From NCBI GenBank assembly GCA_947175605.1, contig CAMWNH010000008.1, forward strand, positions 1-44,048: 44,048 nucleotides of DNA. Reading direction: 5' to 3'. Position numbers and translations under genes: made by a program. The stretch comes from an uncultured Porphyromonadaceae bacterium (lineage in GTDB: Bacteria > Bacteroidota > Bacteroidia > Bacteroidales > Muribaculaceae). Shown in pieces: positions 41,329 through 44,048 of this stretch. Numbering within the stretch: position 1 is the first letter of the stretch; each line of letters opens with the position of its first letter. The notes below the pieces were generated by a model. The model saw nothing but the letters and a program-made list of their open reading frames with translations, did no database searches and was not told the DNA's origin.

Positions 41329-42065
41329 AGAAAATCCACGTCGTTGCGAAGCATCCCGCCCAGCGCGGCAAAGTGCTTCTCGGCAGTCTTAGTCGTCAGG
41401 TAGCGGTCTATGGCCTCCACATGCGACTTCCTGTGAAGATCCGTTCCTAAATAATCCACAAGGCCTTCGTTTATCAGCCCTTCGGCTATCTTCTGCTCCA
41501 CGCGGCTGTATGCCCCCGCAAGACTCAGAACATTTATCTGGAAGGCAAGGCCCGCGTCATGCAGTTGCTTGTAGCGCTTGGGCTTGTTGTAATAATAGGA
41601 ATACCTTTCAGGATGAGCCAGAATTGGGCGCAGCCCCCGCACCTGTAGATCAAAAACAAGTTGTTCCAGATTCCATGGCTCCTGCAGGAATGAATTCTCG
41701 ATAATGATTGCATCCCCCGGCAGAAGCGACATCTCTCCCGTAGCCATACGTCGCTGCAGAAGTTCGTCTATTCGGTATTCCCCCGAATAGCTCACGTCTA
41801 TGTCATTGCCTCTGGCTTTAAGTTCAGCCAACAACTCCTGATACGCAGGCTCGAGCGTCGAAGGCGAGTTTTCGAATGTCCCCAACGTATAATGTGGGCT
41901 CGCTATGATTTTCTTTATTCCCCACTTCTGCATCGACTCGATCAGGTCGGCAGATGTGGAGGCATCAGGCGATCCGTCGTCCACACCCGGAATGATGTGG
42001 CAGTGGATGTCAGTTTGTATAGGCAGAGGAATTGGATTGCGTTTCTTGCTGAAGATGGAAAACAT
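41325..42065 (-). CDS. PHP-domain tyrosine-phosphatase-like protein (CpsB/YwqE type)
   Basis: 246 aa. Metal ligands of the polymerase-and-histidinol-phosphatase fold are visible: TDIHCHIIPGVDDG (D19, H21, H23), IIASPHYT, PILAHPERY and GTDLHRK. Family members such as Bacillus YwqE and streptococcal CpsB dephosphorylate the tyrosine kinases that control capsule or exopolysaccharide chain length. No capsule genes adjoin it, so the target is elsewhere. A full consensus promoter lies 19-49 bp upstream. The 3' end overlaps rlmH by 4 bp, stop codon over stop codon. Confidence 0.9.
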   Translation of the reverse strand: MFSIFSKKRNPIPLPIQTDIHCHIIPGVDDGSPDASTSADLIESMQKWGIKKIIASPHYTLGTFENSPSTLEPAYQELLAELKARGNDIDVSYSGEYRIDELLQRRMATGEMSLLPGDAIIIENSFLQEPWNLEQLVFDLQVRGLRPILAHPERYSYYYNKPKRYKQLHDAGLAFQINVLSLAGAYSRVEQKIAEGLINEGLVDYLGTDLHRKSHVEAIDRYLTTKTAEKHFAALGGMLRNDVDFL

Positions 42066-42083
42066 GGCTCTGAAAATTTACTA

Positions 42084-42114
42084 CAAAATTAAGGAAAAAT
42101 TTCCATAATCCAAA
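42084..42114 (-). promoter_or_regulatory. Consensus promoter of the PHP-domain gene
   Basis: TTTG (42114-42111), 19 bp, TAATTTTG (42091-42084) on the minus strand, a full match. Start near 42077 gives a leader of about 12 nt. Confidence 0.75.
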
Positions 42115-42131
42115 AACTGAGCGTATATTTG
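42100..42131 (+). promoter_or_regulatory. Promoter of the oadA-type gene
   Basis: TATATTTG (42124-42131) matches TAnnTTTG. TTTC at 42100-42103, 20 bp upstream, is one base off TTTG. It overlaps the divergent PHP-gene promoter by 15 bp. Start near 42138, leader about 25 nt. Confidence 0.65.
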
Positions 42132-42162
42132 CAGAAACTAAACACTCATAAATACATCCCTT

Positions 42163-44007
42163 ATGGAAAAACGCAAACTTAAAATCCGCGACTTGACTCT
42201 CCGCGACGGTCAGCAGTCTCTGTTTGCCACGCGTCTTAGTCAGGCCGAAATTGACAAGCTTCTCCCATATTACAAGAACGCAGGCTTCTACATCATGGAA
42301 GTATGGGGTGGGGCCGTTCCTGATTCCGTGATGCGATATCTCGACGAGAGCCCCTGGAACCGTTTGCGCTCCGTGGCCAAGGTTATGGAAGGCAAGAGCT
42401 TGCTCTCCGCCCTCTCGCGTGGTCGCAATCTCTTCGGCTATGTTCCTTATCCCGACTCCGTTCTCGAAGGGTTTTATAAGGAAGCCATCAAAAACGGCCT
42501 CAACGTAATGCGTATTTTCGATGCTCTCAACGATATCGACAACGTCAAGGAATCCATCCGTATGATCAACGAGCTCGGAGGCATAGCCGACGGTGCCGTT
42601 TGTTACACTGTCGATCCCAAGACCGAGGCTCCCAAGGGTTTCTTCAAGCGTCTCTTTGCAAAGGAGCCCGAAAAGATCTTCACCGATGAATACTTCGTCG
42701 AGAAAGCTCGCGAAATGGAACGTCTCGGTGCCAAGATCATCACGCTCAAGGATATGGCCGGCCTCGTTACTCCCTCGCGCGCCGCATCCATTATCTCGGC
42801 TCTCAAGGCTGCCGTGAAAGTCCCCGTTGACTTCCACACCCACTGCACCCCCGGCTATGGCCTCGCATCTTCCGTCATGGCCATCCTCAACGGCGTGGAC
42901 ATTCTCGATACAAATATCTGGTGGTTCGGTGGTGGCTCCGCCGCACCCGCCATCGAGCTCATTTATATCTTTGCCAAGAAACTCGGTGTCGAAATTGAAG
43001 CCGACATGGAAGCCGTTGGTGAGATCCGCACACGTCTGCTCGATGCACGCAAGTCCCTCTCGCAGTTCGATCTCGGCAAGCTTCCCCGCGAATTCGATCC
43101 CCTCAAGGACACCCTTCCCGCAGAAGTCGATGCACAGTTCGATCGCGCCATCGCTGCCGCAAAGGCCGGTGATGAAGCCACACTGCTCGACGCTTGCCAT
43201 GCTATCGAAGCATACTTCGGCTTCCCCAAGCCCAATGAGATCGTTAAGAACGCGGAAGTTCCAGGTGGCATGTACTCCAATATGGTCGCACAGCTCAAGG
43301 CCCTCGGTGCAGAAGACGTACTTGAGGACGCCATGAAGCTCATTCCCATGGTGCGCCGCGATGCAGGTCTGGTACCCCTCGTAACGCCCACGAGCCAGAT
43401 CGTAGGCTCACAGGCTGTCAGCGTGGCCATCGACCGCAAGAAAGGCAATCCCGACTACACCACCACCTCCAATCAGTTCATCTCCCTCGTAAAGGGTGAA
43501 TACGGCCACACTCCCGTCCCCGTAGATCCCGCCTTCCGTGCCAAGATCACAGGTAGCCCCGTTGAGACCCCCTACGATGTAAACAAGTATAAGAAGCCCG
43601 AGAATCCACTTCTGGCCGAATATGGCAACGTTCCCCTCGCCGCTAACGATGAAGAAATGCTCCTGCTCGAGCTCCTGCCCACTGTGGCCAACGGTTTCCT
43701 GCGCAAGCGCCGTGCCGAAGAGCATGCAGCCAAAGCCCCCGTTGTCGAGGAGAAGAAGGAAGAAGTAAAGGCCGAGCCCGAAGACCCCATTACAGGCCCA
43801 ACGCTTGTATCTCCCATGGGTGGACGTATCATCTCCATCGCCGTTAAGCCCGGCGATAAAGTCAAGAAAGGTGAGCTCCTTCTCGTCTACGAAGCCATGA
43901 AGATGGAAAATGATGTGGCAGCTGAAAAGGATGTCACCGTCAAGCGCATCTTTGTAAAGCCCGATCAGGTTGTAGCAACAGATCAGGTCCTCATCGAATT
44001 CGAATAA
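42163..44007 (+). CDS. oadA: Biotin-dependent carboxyltransferase, oxaloacetate decarboxylase alpha / pyruvate carboxylase B type
   Basis: 614 aa. The N-terminal carboxyltransferase TIM barrel has LTLRDGQQSLFATR (12-25), the metal ligands in DFHTHCTPGYG, and a conserved PGGMYSNM helix. A Lys/Glu/Pro-rich linker (about 525-545) leads to a biotinyl domain with the attachment lysine K580 in EAMKMEN. This equals the alpha subunit of Na+-pumping oxaloacetate decarboxylase or the B subunit of two-part pyruvate carboxylase; sequence alone does not separate them. No beta/gamma membrane subunits or biotin carboxylase are visible; only 41 bp follow before the window ends. C-rich codon choice (CTC, ATC, CCC) resembles htpG and suggests high expression. 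Confidence 0.93.
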   Translation: MEKRKLKIRDLTLRDGQQSLFATRLSQAEIDKLLPYYKNAGFYIMEVWGGAVPDSVMRYLDESPWNRLRSVAKVMEGKSLLSALSRGRNLFGYVPYPDSVLEGFYKEAIKNGLNVMRIFDALNDIDNVKESIRMINELGGIADGAVCYTVDPKTEAPKGFFKRLFAKEPEKIFTDEYFVEKAREMERLGAKIITLKDMAGLVTPSRAASIISALKAAVKVPVDFHTHCTPGYGLASSVMAILNGVDILDTNIWWFGGGSAAPAIELIYIFAKKLGVEIEADMEAVGEIRTRLLDARKSLSQFDLGKLPREFDPLKDTLPAEVDAQFDRAIAAAKAGDEATLLDACHAIEAYFGFPKPNEIVKNAEVPGGMYSNMVAQLKALGAEDVLEDAMKLIPMVRRDAGLVPLVTPTSQIVGSQAVSVAIDRKKGNPDYTTTSNQFISLVKGEYGHTPVPVDPAFRAKITGSPVETPYDVNKYKKPENPLLAEYGNVPLAANDEEMLLLELLPTVANGFLRKRRAEEHAAKAPVVEEKKEEVKAEPEDPITGPTLVSPMGGRIISIAVKPGDKVKKGELLLVYEAMKMENDVAAEKDVTVKRIFVKPDQVVATDQVLIEFE

Positions 44008-44048
44008 TCACGACAGACATCCCCCCATTATAACCACAAGTCCCCGGA
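44008..44048. other. Right edge of the window after oadA
   Basis: 41 bp with no visible gene, hairpin or T-run. The next gene, if in an operon with oadA, lies outside. Confidence 0.5.

Noticed and set aside
1-44048. tRNA, rRNA, CRISPR array, prophage or toxin-antitoxin loci
   Set aside because: No gap is long enough or has the needed cloverleaf, repeat-spacer or phage gene content; all long stretches are occupied by identifiable chromosomal genes.

Overview
The window looks like ordinary chromosome of a Bacteroidales bacterium, probably Muribaculaceae or a close relative. GC is roughly mid-50s by eye. Genes mostly lack Shine-Dalgarno sequences. Intergenic gaps carry the Bacteroidetes promoter TTTG-N19-20-TAnnTTTG many times. 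Gene content also fits: a SurA-type foldase operon, a DUF5723 outer-membrane protein, a DoxX/thioredoxin fusion, agmatine deiminase with N-carbamoylputrescine amidase, and a long acyl-CoA dehydrogenase with etfBA. I see no rRNA, tRNA, prophage, IS element or CRISPR array. I count 33 protein genes.

Layout, left to right. 1-193: an inverted pair of 25-bp palindromic repeats and a strong terminator. 194-3842 (-): etfB-etfA-acyl-CoA dehydrogenase operon. 3981-9253 (-): a PurF-like protein whose glutaminase site is gone, then purL. 9434-9898 (+): lone umuD. 9942-12590 (-): valS, behind a 328-bp AT-rich spacer. 12919-16753 (+): a tight four-gene redox/transport cassette (NapH-NapG-like Fe-S membrane protein, Tat-lipoprotein aldo/keto reductase, DUF1893, ECF S component). 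16801-17883 (+): membrane acyltransferase. 17907-26442 (-): ten closely spaced genes, from a small acidic protein and aguA-aguB through DUF1599, DoxX-like, Fur-like and purA to DUF1015, an acetyltransferase and DUF1349. They have one good promoter in front and one clear terminator behind. 26511-29338 (-): foldase pair. 29459-33920 (-): purT, a lipoprotein and DUF5723. 34115-36166 (+): htpG behind a perfect sigma-54 type -24/-12 element. 36228-39704 (-): plsC-galE-histidine phosphatase-HExxH protein. 39942-40796 (-) nadC and 40855-41328 (+) rlmH share a divergent promoter region. 41325-42065 (-) PHP-domain phosphatase and 42163-44007 (+) oadA-type biotin carboxyltransferase share another.

How the genes fit together. 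Purine synthesis is represented by four dispersed genes (purL, purT, purA, PurF-like). Putrescine is made by AguA and AguB. EtfAB plus the acyl-CoA dehydrogenase, and the oadA-type protein, belong to fermentative carbon and electron metabolism. The best candidates for something undescribed are the 12919-16753 cassette, which may form a transmembrane Fe-S conduit feeding an exported aldo/keto reductase beside a small-molecule uptake component; the glutaminase-dead PurF-like protein that keeps its Fe-S ligands and PRPP loop; and the sigma-54 element in front of htpG.
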